From Phocoena phocoena (Eukaryota; Chordata; Mammalia; Artiodactyla; Phocoenidae), in the NCBI RefSeq assembly GCF_963924675.1, contig NC_089226.1, positions 48,811,124 to 48,875,123 on the forward strand: a DNA stretch of 64,000 nucleotides, written 5' to 3'. Shown here one piece after another: positions 11,785-24,125 of the stretch. The notes below the pieces were generated by a model that saw only the letters and a program-made list of their open reading frames with translations, had not been told where the DNA came from and did no database searches. The translations under genes were made by a program, and so were the position numbers. How positions within the stretch are numbered: position 1 is the first letter of the stretch; each line of letters starts with the position of its first letter.

Positions 11785-11995
11785 GGATTTATGCTTTAGA
11801 GCCAGATAACCCAAAGTTTGAACTTACTAGCTCTGTGTGATCTTAACCTCTTTAAGACTTAACCTCTTTAAGACTCATCCGCCCCTCTGTAAAACTTAGA
11901 ATGTTATAATCCTGTTGCAGAAAAGTGTAATAAGAATTGAAAGTACTCTATCTAAAGAGCCAAGCGTGGTGCTTAGAACGCAGGAATTGTCCAAT
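11785..11995 (+). mobile_element. MIR SINE, sense, with internal 16-base tandem duplication
   Basis: Full order of MIR hallmarks: 'agagccagataacccaaag', 'gctctgtgtgatcttaac', 'catccgcccctctgtaaaac', 'gtgtaataagaattgaaagt', 'gtggtgcttagaac'. The core phrase CTTAACCTCTTTAAGA occurs twice in perfect tandem at 11842-11873. Confidence 0.8.
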
Positions 11996-12844
11996 TTAAA
12001 AAATGGTATTTATGATGACTAGTGATATCCAAATTATGTTTTTTAACCTGAAGAACATATCATCCATCGAATTAATTATCAGTATTGTGGTCCTTTATTA
12101 GAGTTTCTAGTCTGTCTGCTGAATTTTTTGATGCCTCGCTTATAGTGATGAAGGTTAGGCCAGGCAACTGTTCAGAAACACTTGACACAGTACCACGTTA
12201 TGATGGGGTGTCATTTTGTCCTTCAGGGTTCTCAGAGGTTTACGATGGTGTACACTAAGAAAAAAAATCATGTAAAATAGACTTGTTTTGATAAACTAGC
12301 ATTTTCATAAGCTTGCATTCAGAGGTGGGTGATGTTAGATTTTCTCAGTACATACTGCTAGAAAACTACATTTGAAGTATTTAGCCAAACTGTGTAAATC
12401 TTCCCTAACAGTCCCTCTACAGCTCCTCCAGAAATAGCAGTTTACAGGAACTTGAGTGCAGAGGATTTTTTAGTCCAAGAAGTAGGGTTGCCCTAGGCTG
12501 AAATCTCAGGCTCAACTTTTGTCTGGTTAGAAAGATCTGACAGTTTGTTTTAACTCTGTGGCTGCTTCTACTGATTCCTTCCATAGAGAGTCCCTTACTA
12601 AGGAAGAATAAGACTTTTTAGTCTCTGGAAAACACCAGCAGCCTCCAGGCAAGGGAAACATAAGAGAATAAGAGGTATCACAGAAGGAATAAAAGCACTG
12701 AGCATGCCTTGGGCAGATCTGAAGCCAGTCAGTCAGCACTCCTGGCACCCCTGCTACTGGATGCTGACATCAGCAGAGCCTTCTTTCTAGGGCAGGGCAG
12801 GAGAGACAAAGTACAGAGGGTGGAAAAGAAAAGACCAAAGGTGA
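11996..12844. other. DLG2 intron, nothing recognised
   Basis: No exon signals or confident repeats; short open frames on both strands are without codon structure. Confidence 0.45.
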
Positions 12845-13060
12845 CGGTATTTATCGAATACTCTCAACACCCACAATGTGTAAAGCCCTGTGCTAGGGTC
12901 TTTACATTAATCATCACTTGGAATTCTTCCAACAACAGTAAAAGAGTGATTATATGATTCCCATTTTTCAGATATGGCAACTGAGGCTACGAGTAACTTG
13001 CTCACGAGGGCGCAACTGATAAAGGCAGAACTAGTTTCAAATAAAGTTCTATCGGACTCA
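12845..13060 (-). mobile_element. MIR SINE, antisense
   Basis: Reads as the reverse complement of MIR: 'caatgtgtaaagccctgtgc', 'ttacattaatcatcacttgg', 'cccatttttcagatatggc', 'aactgaggctacgagtaac', 'ttgctcacgagggcgcaac'. Confidence 0.8.
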
Positions 13061-13753
13061 ACCTTTCCACCTCATCTTACAGAAAGGCCTGTTTGAGGTA
13101 CACTGGAAGGGAGAATACCCTCAGAGACCTCTTTAATTCTTTAATTTAACAGGAAATTTCCTTAAGGAATTGGAGTGTTTTACATGGTTGGGAGGACTGA
13201 CACCTCCTAGCAGAATCCCAGATTTCCCCATTCTACTTTGTTTTCTGGTCTCAGGAACCCTGAGTTGGTTGAGCCCTTAAAGAGCCCTTAACTCTGTGAT
13301 CGAGGTTGAGAACTATGCTGATCTGAAGCAGTGGAGTCGATCCCCACAGCACTGATAACAGAATAAGATACCTGCTCTTAGAAAGACCCCATCATCTGTA
13401 GTTATTTGCCAATTGGATTTAATCTTGGCAATATTTATGGTAAGGAATCAGGAACCATGTATTTTAAACTTAATATAAGTACAAAATAAAAGTACATGTA
13501 GAGTTTGTCTTTCATAAGTCCGACAACATCATCTCACGTTGCTGAATGAATGTGAATCTCATATGCATTGTCTACCCACCTATGCATCTATTATGCCAAG
13601 AATCAAATACCTCCCTTTAATACCACCATCTCCATTGGCCATCTTCTTAGCTTTGGGGTTTTCTTTTTGATATTGTTTGATCTGTTACAAATGTAGCATC
13701 ACCTGATTTTAATTCTCCATTCTCTACTTTCATTCCTTTAATTTCCCAAAGGC
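13061..13753. other. DLG2 intron, nothing recognised
   Basis: Unique-looking sequence without a coding frame or repeat hallmark. Confidence 0.45.
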
Positions 13754-13780
13754 ATAGATAGATAGATAGATAGATAGATA
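13754..13780. repeat. (GATA)n microsatellite
   Basis: Nearly seven perfect ATAG units on the + strand. Confidence 0.95.
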
Positions 13781-13794
13781 TTTTATAATTATGT

Positions 13795-13945
13795 CAGAGC
13801 TGGATGGGAATTTAGAGGTCATCTAGTGTATTTTCCAAAGGAGAACGTGAAGCCTAGAAAAGTTAAAAAGACTTGCTCAAGGTCATTCAGTTTGTGGCAG
13901 AATTGGCCAGTGTCGTTGAACTCAGAATTCTTTTTACTGTTTCAG
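13795..13945 (-). repeat. Old MIR-like or related repeat, antisense
   Basis: 'agagctggatgggaatttag', 'aggtcatctagtgtatttt', 'gaagcctagaaaagtt' and 'gacttgctcaaggtcattc' resemble an antisense MIR core with an altered head. A similar copy lies at 35645-35790. Confidence 0.55.
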
Positions 13946-15006
13946 GCAGCTTTCCCTCTCTTACCTTTATGTGTTCTGCTTCACGAAGCGTAATTACTGA
14001 CAAGAAAATTATTAAGCATGCAATTTGTTGATAATGCAGTGTTGGGCATTATACAAAGAATTACATAAACCTAATTTCTACATTCTTATAATTCAGACCA
14101 GCAGTCCCCAAGAAGATAAGGAGAGAGACGAGCCATTAGAAATCATTTTACAAATGCATGGAGGGACTTATGTATTGATAATGCCTGAGAGGTGATACTG
14201 GCATTAGGAGAAGGGGGCCAGGGATGCTAAATGTACTATAATGTGCAGAGCAGTCCTGAAGAATAAACAATGACTCCATTAATGCACAATTTTTAACATT
14301 TCACTTCATATTCATGAAGTTTTATTTTTAATTTTCTAAACCTAAAATCAAATTCAGTTTTATAAACAAAGTATTTTCTGCAAGGATTTAATAATCATTT
14401 AATATTCTAGAAATGTAACTCCTGTGTAAATCAAGGGATCATTGTACTTTGTTCTGTTAGGAATTTTATCAGGAGTTGGTTCCCAGTTTGGAAAATCCCT
14501 ATCTTGAGCAATATTGCTGATCCTGGTATTTATGTCATCGATACACCTCTCCTGTATCAGTTTACATTTGTAAATGTCACCTGCAAATACGTAATTGAAG
14601 AGACTTGAGGTCCTTTTAATAGACATAGAACCAAACATTTTAAATTGGTAACAGCACTTGAAATACAAATAGTTCACCAAATTTCAATAAGATTGTTTTA
14701 AAAAATATTTTCTTTGATTGCCATACCTTATATTTATTTTTAAAATGTTATCACACTATAAGAAATCTATTTTGTGAAAATTATGTGAAATTATTTATTT
14801 TAGAGTTTTCTGTTGTTTTCAGTATTACTCTGATATTTCTCCAAAGGTCATCTATACTCAGTTTCCCTGTAGGCTCTTAGGTGGCTGGGGTTCTCTAGTC
14901 CTCATTTTTTATCAAAGGACAGAGTCCCAAGATCTATTGAAGTACTAGAAGTCAAATCAAGTGTCTATCTTTACATGAGGGGTAATTCCAAATAGGGGTA
15001 GAGAGG
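13946..15006. other. DLG2 intron, nothing recognised
   Basis: Contains an antisense open frame of 93 codons (14399-14680) that shows no motif I recognise and no upstream signal. I see no repeat family here. Confidence 0.4.
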
Positions 15007-15040
15007 TGATGATGATGATAGATAGATAGATAGATAGATA
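15007..15040. repeat. (GAT)n/(GATA)n microsatellite
   Basis: GAT units followed by about six GATA units. Confidence 0.95.
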
Positions 15041-15075
15041 AAGTTCCTCATCGGTCTGCCCCATATAAAGCAGAG

Positions 15076-15127
15076 AATTATTTTGACACTAAGTTGTAAG
15101 TAATTATTTTGGCACTAAGTTTTAAGT
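15076..15127. repeat. 26-base tandem duplication
   Basis: Positions 15076-15101 and 15102-15127 match at 24 of 26 bases (unit begins AATTATTTTG, ends TAAGT). Confidence 0.85.
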
Positions 15128-15675
15128 TTATTTACAAAAATATGACACCTTTACTTTCTCCACTTTATCAGCAATCTTGTTAGATTATATTTCAACTAAA
15201 GTATTTCCTTTGGTCTCTTATTATATACAAATGAACCATTATTACTTCTTCCAACACTAATTTTCATATGTGTCTACTCTTCATATGTCTACTCTTTCAC
15301 TTTTCCTGTGTTTCTTGCAGATGTGATATCTGGTCTCTTTATTCCATTTAAATCTAAATTTATTCATTATAAGTACACGTAAACATGTGACTACTTTATT
15401 ACATTTTCTAGTATAGTTGGGCTCACAGATTGCCATATTGAAAACATACTATCTTAACATAAAGTACTTTCTTTTTATTTCTTCTTTTACTTCAGTTAAG
15501 GCATTATTTAAAAATGTGTAGGCAGTTGTATTATCCATGAATTTCATTTCAGATGGAGAAAAGAGGGTATTACAAAACATGTATTATAAAATGGAAAGGC
15601 TGGGTAGAATTGAGAACACTGGTTATATATTTGAAATTGTCATGTGTGTGTATTTAGCTTGCCTTCTAACTAGAC

Positions 15676-16015
15676 CAGGAGTCAGCAAAGTATAGCCTAC
15701 AGGTCAAATCCAACTTGCTACCTGTTTTTGTATAGCCTCTGAGCCAAGAATTTTTAAAAATATTTTTGATCGTTGAAGAAAATAAGAATAATAATATTTA
15801 ATATAATTTTGTGAAAAATTATATGAAATCCCAATTATACTATTTATAAAGAAAGCTTTATTGGAGCACAGCCATGCTCATTTGTTTACACATTATCTAT
15901 GGCTATTTTGGTACTGCAATTGCAAAGTTGAGCAGTTGTAATACAGACTGTAGGGCCAGAGAGTCCTAAAATATTTTCTATCTGGCTCTTTATAGAAAAA
16001 GTTTGCCAACCTCTG
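15676..16015. mobile_element. hAT-type non-autonomous DNA transposon (MITE-like)
   Basis: Ends are inverted: CAGGAGTCAGCAAAGTATA at the left and the complement of 'AAAAAGTTTGCCAACCTCTG' at the right (CAGAGGTTGGCAAACTT read inward). The flanks carry an 8-base target-site duplication, AACTAGAC (15668-15675) and CACTAGAC (16016-16023), matching at 7 of 8. Eight-base duplications are a hallmark of hAT elements. Internal text ('ggagcacagccatgctcatt', 'ctggctctttatagaaaaag') is that of a common mammalian hAT-Charlie-like repeat whose exact name I do not recall. It has no coding capacity. Confidence 0.85.
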
Positions 16016-16059
16016 CACTAGACTCTCAGCTTTCTATTTCCTTCTGATGGAATGTCCCA

Positions 16060-16540
16060 TTCTGCGTAACAAAGCCTATGTGTTACTTAAAAGTCTGGTT
16101 TAAGCACCCTCCTCTCTAATCCTTTCCAGTCCATTTTAGCTCCTCAAACCTCTACTTAATGTGGTATCCTGCACAATTAGCACATTACCTGGCATTGTGG
16201 TTAGTTGTTTCCTTCTCCGTCTCCTGATTAGAGAGTGAAAGATTCCTCATATGCCTAACTCATAGTCACCAGCTGTCCATTCATCTCTTTGTGACAATTT
16301 TGTAGTACCACTATTCTGTTTTTGGACCCTGACTTCTTAGCTGCATTGGTGGCTGTGGAGAAGAAAGACTATGTCTTGTCTACCTTTATGTCTAGCTGGG
16401 CACCATGCACAATTCACCTATCACATTGTATCACAGTTATGAATAAGTATCTATCTGCTTCTCTAAGCCGAATTCAATTAGAGCACAATCTGTTTATTTA
16501 CCCTTGTTCTCCCAGTAACCCAGCACGTAGCAATCAGTCA
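16060..16540 (+). mobile_element. L2 LINE 3' end, sense
   Basis: 'taaaagtctggtttaagcac', 'cctcctctctaatcc', 'cacattacctggcattgtgg', 'ctatgtcttgtctacc' and 'gctgggcaccatgcacaatt' follow the order of the L2 3' region, probably with a rearranged or second fragment after 16320. Noncoding remnant. Confidence 0.6.
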
Positions 16541-17574
16541 ACTAGGTGTTGTTGATTTCTGAATGAATATTAGCACGGGATCTTGTACGTAAAGGTACTT
16601 AAGTTTCGAATTTGATTTATTATTATTATTACTCATTATACAAGTGCCATAAGATCAAGAGTGACATCTTCTGTCCTTAGAGTAGCTCTATTTAATAACA
16701 AAGAGATTGTAATAACAAGTTGTTAGCACAGATTTATTGCTTTGCATATTTGTCTCGTTTTTAGTTTGACTCAGATTCTTCTTTTTGGTGGTGCTGTTAA
16801 AATATAGGAATCACTGTTCAGAAATTATATTCTGCATTCAAGTGGGTCATGCTGTTCAGTGACGGAAGGTACTGAACTACACTTTGAGCGGACAATCAGA
16901 AAAAGAAAATCTGATTCTTCACAGTTTCTTTGCCTAATTTAGGAGTCACTTGCTCTCTAGAAGGTTGAAATAATGTCGTGAACTATTACTTTATAATTAG
17001 TTTCTGTACAGTCTATTGTAGATTACATGACCTTTTTTCTCCATCATTTTCGTCATTAAATGTAAGTGCTCAGAGTATAGTAGTTGGCAGCACCACATTA
17101 AAAATCCATAACTGAACACATTTGCACTTTATTCTGATAGGCTGTGCTATTTAGTTAGTGGTCAACATTGTGATAGTTCTTCAATAAGTAGTTTAAAAAT
17201 GCACTGTTTAAAATTATATAAAAATTCCTAGATTTATATTACATTTTAGAGTGATTAGCAAATAAATCTGCCTTTGCCAGACTGGGAAGGCAATCTTAGA
17301 AAATGCTTTTTGATTCTGTTTGTATACTGATCATTCATTTCTCTGATCTACGTTATTTGTCCTCCATCACACATATTATTGCACTTCATTACAATGTTTT
17401 AGTTTTTTTTTTAAGACTTTATATTTTTAGAGCACTTTCACAGCAAAATTAAGAGGAAGATACTTGCAGTGTATATATTTTTCTCTGTTTTCAACTTGAA
17501 GTTTTTTAAAATAAGAATAAAGTCTAAGTGGATAATCATAAATTCTCTTAGTTTAAAAGTGAGCATTTATATCA
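16541..17574. other. DLG2 intron, nothing recognised
   Basis: AT-rich unique-looking sequence without exon signals. Confidence 0.45.
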
Positions 17575-18470
17575 CTCTTTTAAAATAATTTTATTGTTTG
17601 GTTTTGATGTAGAAATAATACAAGTTTATGGTAAAAAATATTATTATAAGCTAAAGATACGTTTGAAAAATATTAAAATAGCTATAATTCCACCTAGAAG
17701 TAACCACAGTTAGTATTTTGATACCTTTTTAGTTTCTTCAATTGACTCTGCATATGTGTCTTCAGAAAAAAAATGTAATATATTATAGTAACATGAGCTC
17801 ACAGATGTACCTAAATATAAAGTATTGGTCTGCTAGTGGGAAGTTAAGAATATAAAACTGTATTGCTTCTTTTACATTAACATTAATTATGAACATTTTT
17901 CTATTAGTAAAATATTTTTCTTTTTGACATAATTTTAATGACTGCCAAATATTACTGTTTCTACAAAAACTCATATTGTTGGACATTTAGGTTATATTAT
18001 TATTATTAATATAAACAATACTGAAGTAAGTTTTGGCATACATTAACCTCTAACCAGTTTTCTCATTAAGATATATTTTCAGGAAAGGAATCAGTGAGTG
18101 AAGGGTGTAAATTTTTTTAGGCTTATAACGTTGTTGTTCAGTCGATTTTTACTCAACAATTAATTATTGAACAGTTCCCAGATGCCAAAGCACTGTGTTA
18201 ATCAATGGGGACATAATGGAAAACAAAAGAGATTGATTCCTGCCCCATAGAGCTTAGAGTTAATTGCCAAATTGCTTCTAAAAGGACTTTACAAATTTAT
18301 AGTCCTCCCATTCCAGGAGTGTGTGAACATGTCTTTCCTCCTGTACTCTTGATGGTTCTTTCTTTATAAAAATCATTTATAAATTTGGTAAGCTAAAAAT
18401 TGCATGCTGTTGCTTTTTTAATTTGCTTTTATTAGTTAATGAAGATGAATACTTTTCGTGTGATTGCAGC
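17575..18470 (-). mobile_element. Old L1 LINE 3' end, antisense, interrupted
   Basis: Antisense L1 3' hallmarks: a 'gtagaaataatacaag' tail, 'ttgttggacatttaggttat', then after an interruption 'attgccaaattgcttctaaa', 'ttatagtcctcccattccag' and 'tttgcttttattag'. The reading is broken at 18120-18258 by another repeat fragment. Coding capacity is lost. Confidence 0.65.
18120..18258 (+). repeat. Fragment of the unnamed ancient family inside an L1
   Basis: 'ttattgaacagttcccagat', 'gccaaagcactgtgttaatc' and 'ccccatagagcttagag' match the head of the family seen at 10755 and 21285. It interrupts the antisense L1. Confidence 0.5.
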
Positions 18471-18560
18471 CAACTTTGGACACTATTATGGCATCTTCTA
18501 TAACACGTAGCATAATGATAATACCCAGTTGGTAATTTAATACATGCTTAATTTGTTGAC

Positions 18561-18620
18561 TGGATGGATGATAGGATGGATGGAAGGAAGGAAGAAAAGA
18601 AGGAAGGAAGGATATATATA
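18561..18620. repeat. (GGAT)n/(GGAA)n simple repeat
   Basis: GGATGGAT then GGAAGGAA units, ending in a short TATATA run. Confidence 0.85.
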
Positions 18621-18659
18621 CAAATAGGCGAGTAGTTTCTGTTTAAAAGTTCTGATAAG

Positions 18660-18999
18660 GGACTTCCCTGGTGGCACAGTGGTTAAGAAAACGCCTGCCA
18701 ATGCAGGGGACACAGGTTCGATCCCTGGTCCGGGAAGATCCCACGTACCGCAGAGCAGCTAAGCCCGTGTGCCACAACTACTGACCCTGTGCTCTAGAGC
18801 CCGCAAGCCACAACTGCTGAGCCCGTGTGCCACAACTACTGAAGTCTGCAGGCCTAGAGCCCATGCTCCGCAAGAAGAGAAGCCACCTTCATGAGAAGCC
18901 CCTGCACCACAACGAAGAGTACCCTCACTCCCGGCAGCTAGAGAAAGCCTGTGCACAGCAACGAAGACCCAATGCAGCCAAAAATTAAATTAAATTAAT
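18660..18999 (+). mobile_element. CHR-type tRNA-derived SINE, sense, with target-site duplication
   Basis: A tRNA-like head carries an A box (TGGCACAGTGG, 18672-18682) and a canonical B box (GGTTCGATCC, 18715-18724), the internal RNA polymerase III promoter. A long body with repeated 'tgccacaactactga' units follows, then an A/T-rich tail (AAAATTAAATTAAATTAAT). Flanks AAAAGTTCTGATAAG (18645-18659) and AAAAGTCCTGGTAAG (19000-19014) match at 13 of 15, so the boundaries are firm. The form is that of the older, longer cetartiodactyl CHR SINE (CHR-1-like, subfamily from memory). A 65-codon antisense frame inside it is not a gene. Confidence 0.92.
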
Positions 19000-19014
19000 A
19001 AAAGTCCTGGTAAG

Positions 19015-20619
19015 AGAAATTTTCACCTACCCTAAATATAGCAGGGTAGTTCTTAATCATCTTCATGAGTGATTTACGCCCCTTTTTCTCCTGTCACTGT
19101 AACTCTTCCTCGTGTCTGTTCTCTAGAAGGAAAAGAGCTGAATGCTCTCGTTTTCACATTGCTGTAGGTGAGCAAGATTGAATTGAGTGACAGATGAAAA
19201 GGTAATTAGTACAACAGATAGAAGTAGGCAGACCATCTGACTGTGTAAACAGAGAATTTGCTGAGGAGTGTAGTATGGCCATTAAATTGACAGGAAGACA
19301 TGTTGAAGAGGAAGAGTGATCTAACTGATCAGATGGGGAAGGGAAATATTCTGGAAATTTCCTGTCTATTTTATAGTATGTTTATATACGGTTAAGAATT
19401 TTATGAAATTTGTATGTAGACATATTCAAGGTTGAGTTGGATCCACATGTCTTAAAATGCAGGCAGTCTTCCCCTGAAAGTCAACCATAATATCTCAGAA
19501 TGATTGTATGAAATTGTATCCTTTGAAACCATACCGTTATTACATTGCTTATACCAATATTTAGAATTAAACTTCCATATGCAACAACTCTATGGACTCC
19601 CTTATCAAAACTAAGCACCTTCTGGCCATTCTAAAAAAAAAAAAAATGTGAAGCCAACATATCAGTAATGTGAGGGCAGCTGTTTTCTAGCATAAGAGAG
19701 CACATCATTTTCAAAGGACTGAATGGAAAGGTGACAGAAAAATTGGTTGAGGATTGTAGGTAGATTAAGGACAGAAACTCTTGAGTTTATGAAAGAGCCT
19801 AGCATAACTGGAAGTTCCTTGTAGGCTTATAGTTATTATTTTTCCAATAAATGAGTCAAAAACAGGTAACAGTTGACATTATGATCCTCATCCCTTTTTG
19901 TGCAGAAGCTTCAGCCGATTTTTCATTACTCTTCTTCTTTCCTACCCCGCACTGCTCTCAAACCTGTTTTACAATTCACTCAGTTTACCATGTTAGAATA
20001 TCAGGAAGTCATCGTTAACTTCATCACCTTCTACACCCAGGGCGATCACTAATTAATTGATGACTAGTTGATATAGAATTCTATCTTAGAGTGTCTCAAA
20101 TATTTTCCCATTTTACATTCACACTCTCAGTGCTTGAGTATAGATGTGCATTATCATTCACATAAGATATTTGCAAGCATCAGTGGCCTCCCAGATTCCT
20201 TCCATCCATTCTAAGTGTTCTTATCTCCAAATTTATCTCTACACTCAGTTCCATTCGTAACATTCATTGATTTAAATAATTTAACAACTCCAGATCACTT
20301 AGAGGTAGTGCTTCGCTTTAAATGTACTCTAACTTCTGGAGAAGGCTAGTATGTCTGGAAATGTTAATGGGTCGTTTATATTGGATAACGTGTTAAGCAG
20401 TTGTTTATTTTTTATTATAGGATTTTTCAAAGCCTTTGGGGTTTTATATCTCCTAAAGGCAAGTAGAGTGTGCAGAGCATTTCTTAAGTGTGTGTGATGA
20501 TGAAATCTCTTTTTCATGGATACATGTTTACCAGTATCTCCCGAAACATAGTTAGCCAAACACTAGTTTACAAAATAAAACTTGTTTCCCTAGAAAAGCA
20601 TTAGAAGTTGTCTTCAATT
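19015..20619. other. DLG2 intron, nothing recognised
   Basis: Unique-looking AT-rich sequence with an A13 run near 19634. No exon or RNA gene seen. Confidence 0.45.
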
Positions 20620-20995
20620 TGGCCCCAACCTGCATTACCAACCCTATCTCCAGCCACTCCTATTGTATTCTGGTCACACCCCACCATTCACTGTTCCCTG
20701 ATTCCCTGAAGCCACCATGCAGTCTCCTGCCAAATCTTTTCTATGTATCACTCTGTCTATAATGACTCTCCCTGTTTCTGTGTTTGGTAAAATTTCATTC
20801 ATCATTCAAGGATCATCTCAAATGTTATCTTCTTTAAGCTTTTCTTTCTCTGTGGTCCTACTTTTCACTTAACAGTGTGATTGCTTACATTTCTGCTTCA
20901 TTTACCATATTGGAAGCTTTGGGAGAAAACAAACTATGCCTTATTTATTTCTGCATCTTTACTGCTAGGATAGGGCCTGACATAGTTTTTGAATG
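20620..20995 (+). mobile_element. L2 LINE 3' end, sense
   Basis: Long ordered L2 match: 'cacaccccaccattcactgt', 'catcattcaaggatcatctc', 'aaatgttatcttctttaagc', 'ttctgcatctttactgctag', 'gggcctgacatagtttttg'. Confidence 0.8.
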
Positions 20996-21284
20996 ATTGA
21001 AAGAATGGTATCTTTAAAAATTGGTAAAGAGGAAATAGAGTGGTGTTAGGCAAGGCATTCTAGCGGGGTACTTCTTTAGGTAATACTGTGATCAGGTCCC
21101 TCTATCCTATTTTTGTCTCTCTTAAATCCCAGATAGCCATTCTGATAAGTATCCAGAGGGAATTGGGATTAAGAAGCTGACTCAGGTTGGCTAAAATATA
21201 CATGACATCACATTATGACAAAATCATTTATTTCAGTGAAAAATGTAATTGTCAGATGAATTGAAACACCCATGTTCATAAAAT

Positions 21285-22110
21285 CCATCTGTTTATTCAT
21301 TCACAAAGATATATTGATCATCTGTTGATGTTCAGACCTATTCTAGAAAATTGAAAATATAGCGATAAATACAGTTGGCAAGATTTGGAGCTTATATTGA
21401 GAAATACGTAAAATTAACAAACAAATAAGACTACTTCAGATGGTGACATACTATAAAAAAATAAACTAGAGCAATGTGATGTGGCGGATAGGTTGGTGGA
21501 AGTGGGACTTCTTTGGATAAGACAGTGAAGTAAGAGAAGGCCTTAGTAAGGAGGAGACACTTGAATTGATATTTAAAAGATGAAGGTGGAAAGGGGACAA
21601 TCTTATGACAATCTTCAGGTGATGTCACAAATAAAATACAACATGTTCAAGGACCCTAGGGTAGGAACAACTTTGATATGTTCCTGCAACAGAAGAAGCC
21701 TAGTGTGGAAAAAGAGAATATGGGGAAGAAGGACAGGAATGGAGGTTGGAGAGTGAGATAAGGCCAGGCCATGTAGACTTTGGAGACTGTGGAAGTGAGT
21801 CTGAATTTTATTCAAAGTTCAACAAGAAGCCATTGGGTTATTTTACGTAAGGACATGACATGATCTAATGTACATAGTGAGATGAGCTATGGAAGGAGGG
21901 GAAACTAGTTAGAATGCTATACAGCAGTACTTTCAAGGGAGAGATTATGATGACGTAGCAGCAGTGGTTGTGGAGATCCACTGTGTGAATTGAGGATATA
22001 TTTTGGATATAGAGCAAGAAGATGGATTAACTAGCGTGGGTTTATTTGAGCCAGAATATAACAAAATGAGACAGATAAGAAGTCAAGGGTAACTTCCAGG
22101 TATTGGACTT
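21285..22110 (+). repeat. Ancient interspersed repeat (unnamed family), most complete copy
   Basis: Shows the whole order of the family in this window: a 'tttattcattcacaaagata' head, 'gatggtgacatactat', 'gaggagacacttgaattgat', 'ccaggccatgtagactttgg', 'gaagccattgggttatttta', 'gacatgacatgatctaatgt', 'gaggatatattttggatata' and 'ggtaacttccaggtattgg'. Antisense open frames 21431-21628 and 21615-21815 are incidental. Confidence 0.7.
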
Positions 22111-23509
22111 CTTTCTTTGGGGGTCAAACCATCTTCAAAATTTGTTAATTATTTTAACTCAGATGTCCAGATTCCTTCCCACCAGTAAGGTCCTAGATTG
22201 ATGGACAAAAGCTTAACCATCTGACTTCCCTTTTACTTTGCTTCCCTTCTTGACCCCAAACCTCCTCCCAAACTTCTGGTTGATACAGTTTTTTCTTTAG
22301 AGAGGATAATGTAGTCATTAGTTCTGCTGGCCTGGGTGTTCTTTCATTCCTTTAAGGTTGCCTTGTGTGGCTGAGTTTTGATCTTTTTAGGGAGATCATA
22401 ATTTACCTCGTGTTTAAGTTGGAAATTGGAAGGGTATCTTAATAAAGTCCCCAGATATTTACCACAAGGCAATAGATCATGGCTCATCAAATATCCGATG
22501 TTGACCCTCCTCTTCCTCTTCAGCTCTGGCCTTGACCCCTCTGTCTAATACTTTCATGAGAAAGATATTTGAAATTTAATACAATTTAATATGTTAGATG
22601 ATGAATATCATTTACCTAGGAAAGTCACCAGGTAAAGAGAATCTGGATGGGATGTCAAGGAGGACATAAAGTAATCATTTGACCCTAAAGAAAACTATTT
22701 TAATTTCTTAGAGTATATGGTTGAAGCCTATGGTCTCCTTGCCCCCTTTTATTTCTTACTTTTCAGTTGAGCTATGAGATCATGAGTATATCCCTGGAAC
22801 GCCATTTATTGGATTTATTAGAAATTGCCCCAAATATGAAGGAGAATTGATATAGGAAATTGAGACCATTTAAAATGGAATCCTCTCTCAGTTTCCTACC
22901 ATTAAACTTCAAGTAACAAAATGATGCCATAGGTATGTGTCCATTGTTCGTTCTGAATCTTTTATTTTAAGAGTTGATGCTGGTTATTTTGCTGATTAAA
23001 TTGCAAGAGTGTTTTTGGAAAACAAACAAACATTTTTCTAAGAGTTACTCTTTCTTTAAGCTTCAGTTTTATTTCAAGACAGTAATGAATGAGTTGTATT
23101 TTGGGGAATAAACTTCAGCCAGTGGGAACAGATAGTCCCTTCATATATTCCAGACCAATTGACTAAATTGATGTAGAAATTGATAAATCATATTTTGTAG
23201 CATCTGAAGGTATCCTCCTATTATGAGCTGCCTGTCGCTATCATGGCAGCAGCCTGTCATAATGTCCATTATCCCATCACTAAAATTACTGTATTGTCGA
23301 CCCCATGATAGCACTGGCCTTGACAGAGTGAATGAAGAGTCTGCTAAACAGTTCCTTGTTTCATATCAGCCTGTAACTGTATATTGCAAGGGCCGAGGTT
23401 TAATTCATACCTCAGCAGAAATCACATAGTGACAGGCTATGCTAAGTGATCTGTCTCTTCCAATTTGGACTCATGCTTGAATTTCATAACTCAGAGGAGA
23501 GTGAGTGAG
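22111..23509. other. DLG2 intron, nothing recognised
   Basis: No confident repeat, exon or RNA gene. Confidence 0.45.
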
Positions 23510-23645
23510 TGAGTGTGCTGCAGTGGAAAAATACAGAACTGGAGGTCAGGAAACTTGGGTACTTGTAGCTGGGCTACTCTGGACTCTTCGAATCACCCTA
23601 GTCAAGGTTCAGAATGTTAGGGTCTACCTCTCAACTGGAGGAAGT
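23510..23645 (+). mobile_element. Possible MIR fragment, sense
   Basis: 'gcagtggaaaaatacagaac', 'gtcaggaaacttgggtactt' and 'tagctgggctactctggact' vaguely follow the MIR head, but the core is lost. An A14 run follows at 23655. Confidence 0.3.
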
Positions 23646-23924
23646 TAGAATAGTTAAAAAAAAAAAAAACGAACACAAAAACCATGATCTATACATTTGA
23701 CTGTCAACTCAGATTGATTCATGATGGCGCTATGGACCATGGTGCTAAGAAGGATGGTGAGGCTACATCAGGCCCCTCAGGAAAGAAGACAGTAAAAATT
23801 AGCACAGTCAGCCATGAATTAGAAAGAAAACAGTGTGACCCTAGATCTCTAATTTCTTTGATAGCCCTGGCATTCAATGTTACCATGTGCTTCATGGGAA
23901 TGACATAATTATAATAAATTATGA

Positions 23925-24125
23925 TAGTAGCTACCATTTGTGAAGTTTTTCTTATATACCATTATCTTAATTTAATTTAACCTTCAAAATAATGCAGGAA
24001 GGTAGGTCATCTCATCCCCATTTTATAGATGAATAAATGAACTTTTAGAAGCAAAGTAACTTGCCTTAGTTCATACCTCTAACAAGGACCAGACTTATGG
24101 TTGGAACTCAGGTCTGACCCCAAAG
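23925..24125 (-). mobile_element. MIR SINE, antisense
   Basis: 'agtagctaccatttgtgaag', 'catccccattttatagatga', 'gcaaagtaacttgccttagt' and 'tggttggaactcaggtctga' are in antisense MIR order. Confidence 0.8.

Noticed and set aside
14399..14680. Antisense 93-codon open frame with a reasonably varied composition
   Set aside because: I recognise no domain or family, and it lacks an identifiable promoter or splice context. A protein search would settle it; a hit to a known protein would make it a pseudogene candidate.
18715..18724. tRNA-like A and B boxes at 18672-18724
   Set aside because: They belong to the SINE head; the region does not fold as an intact tRNA and continues into the SINE body.
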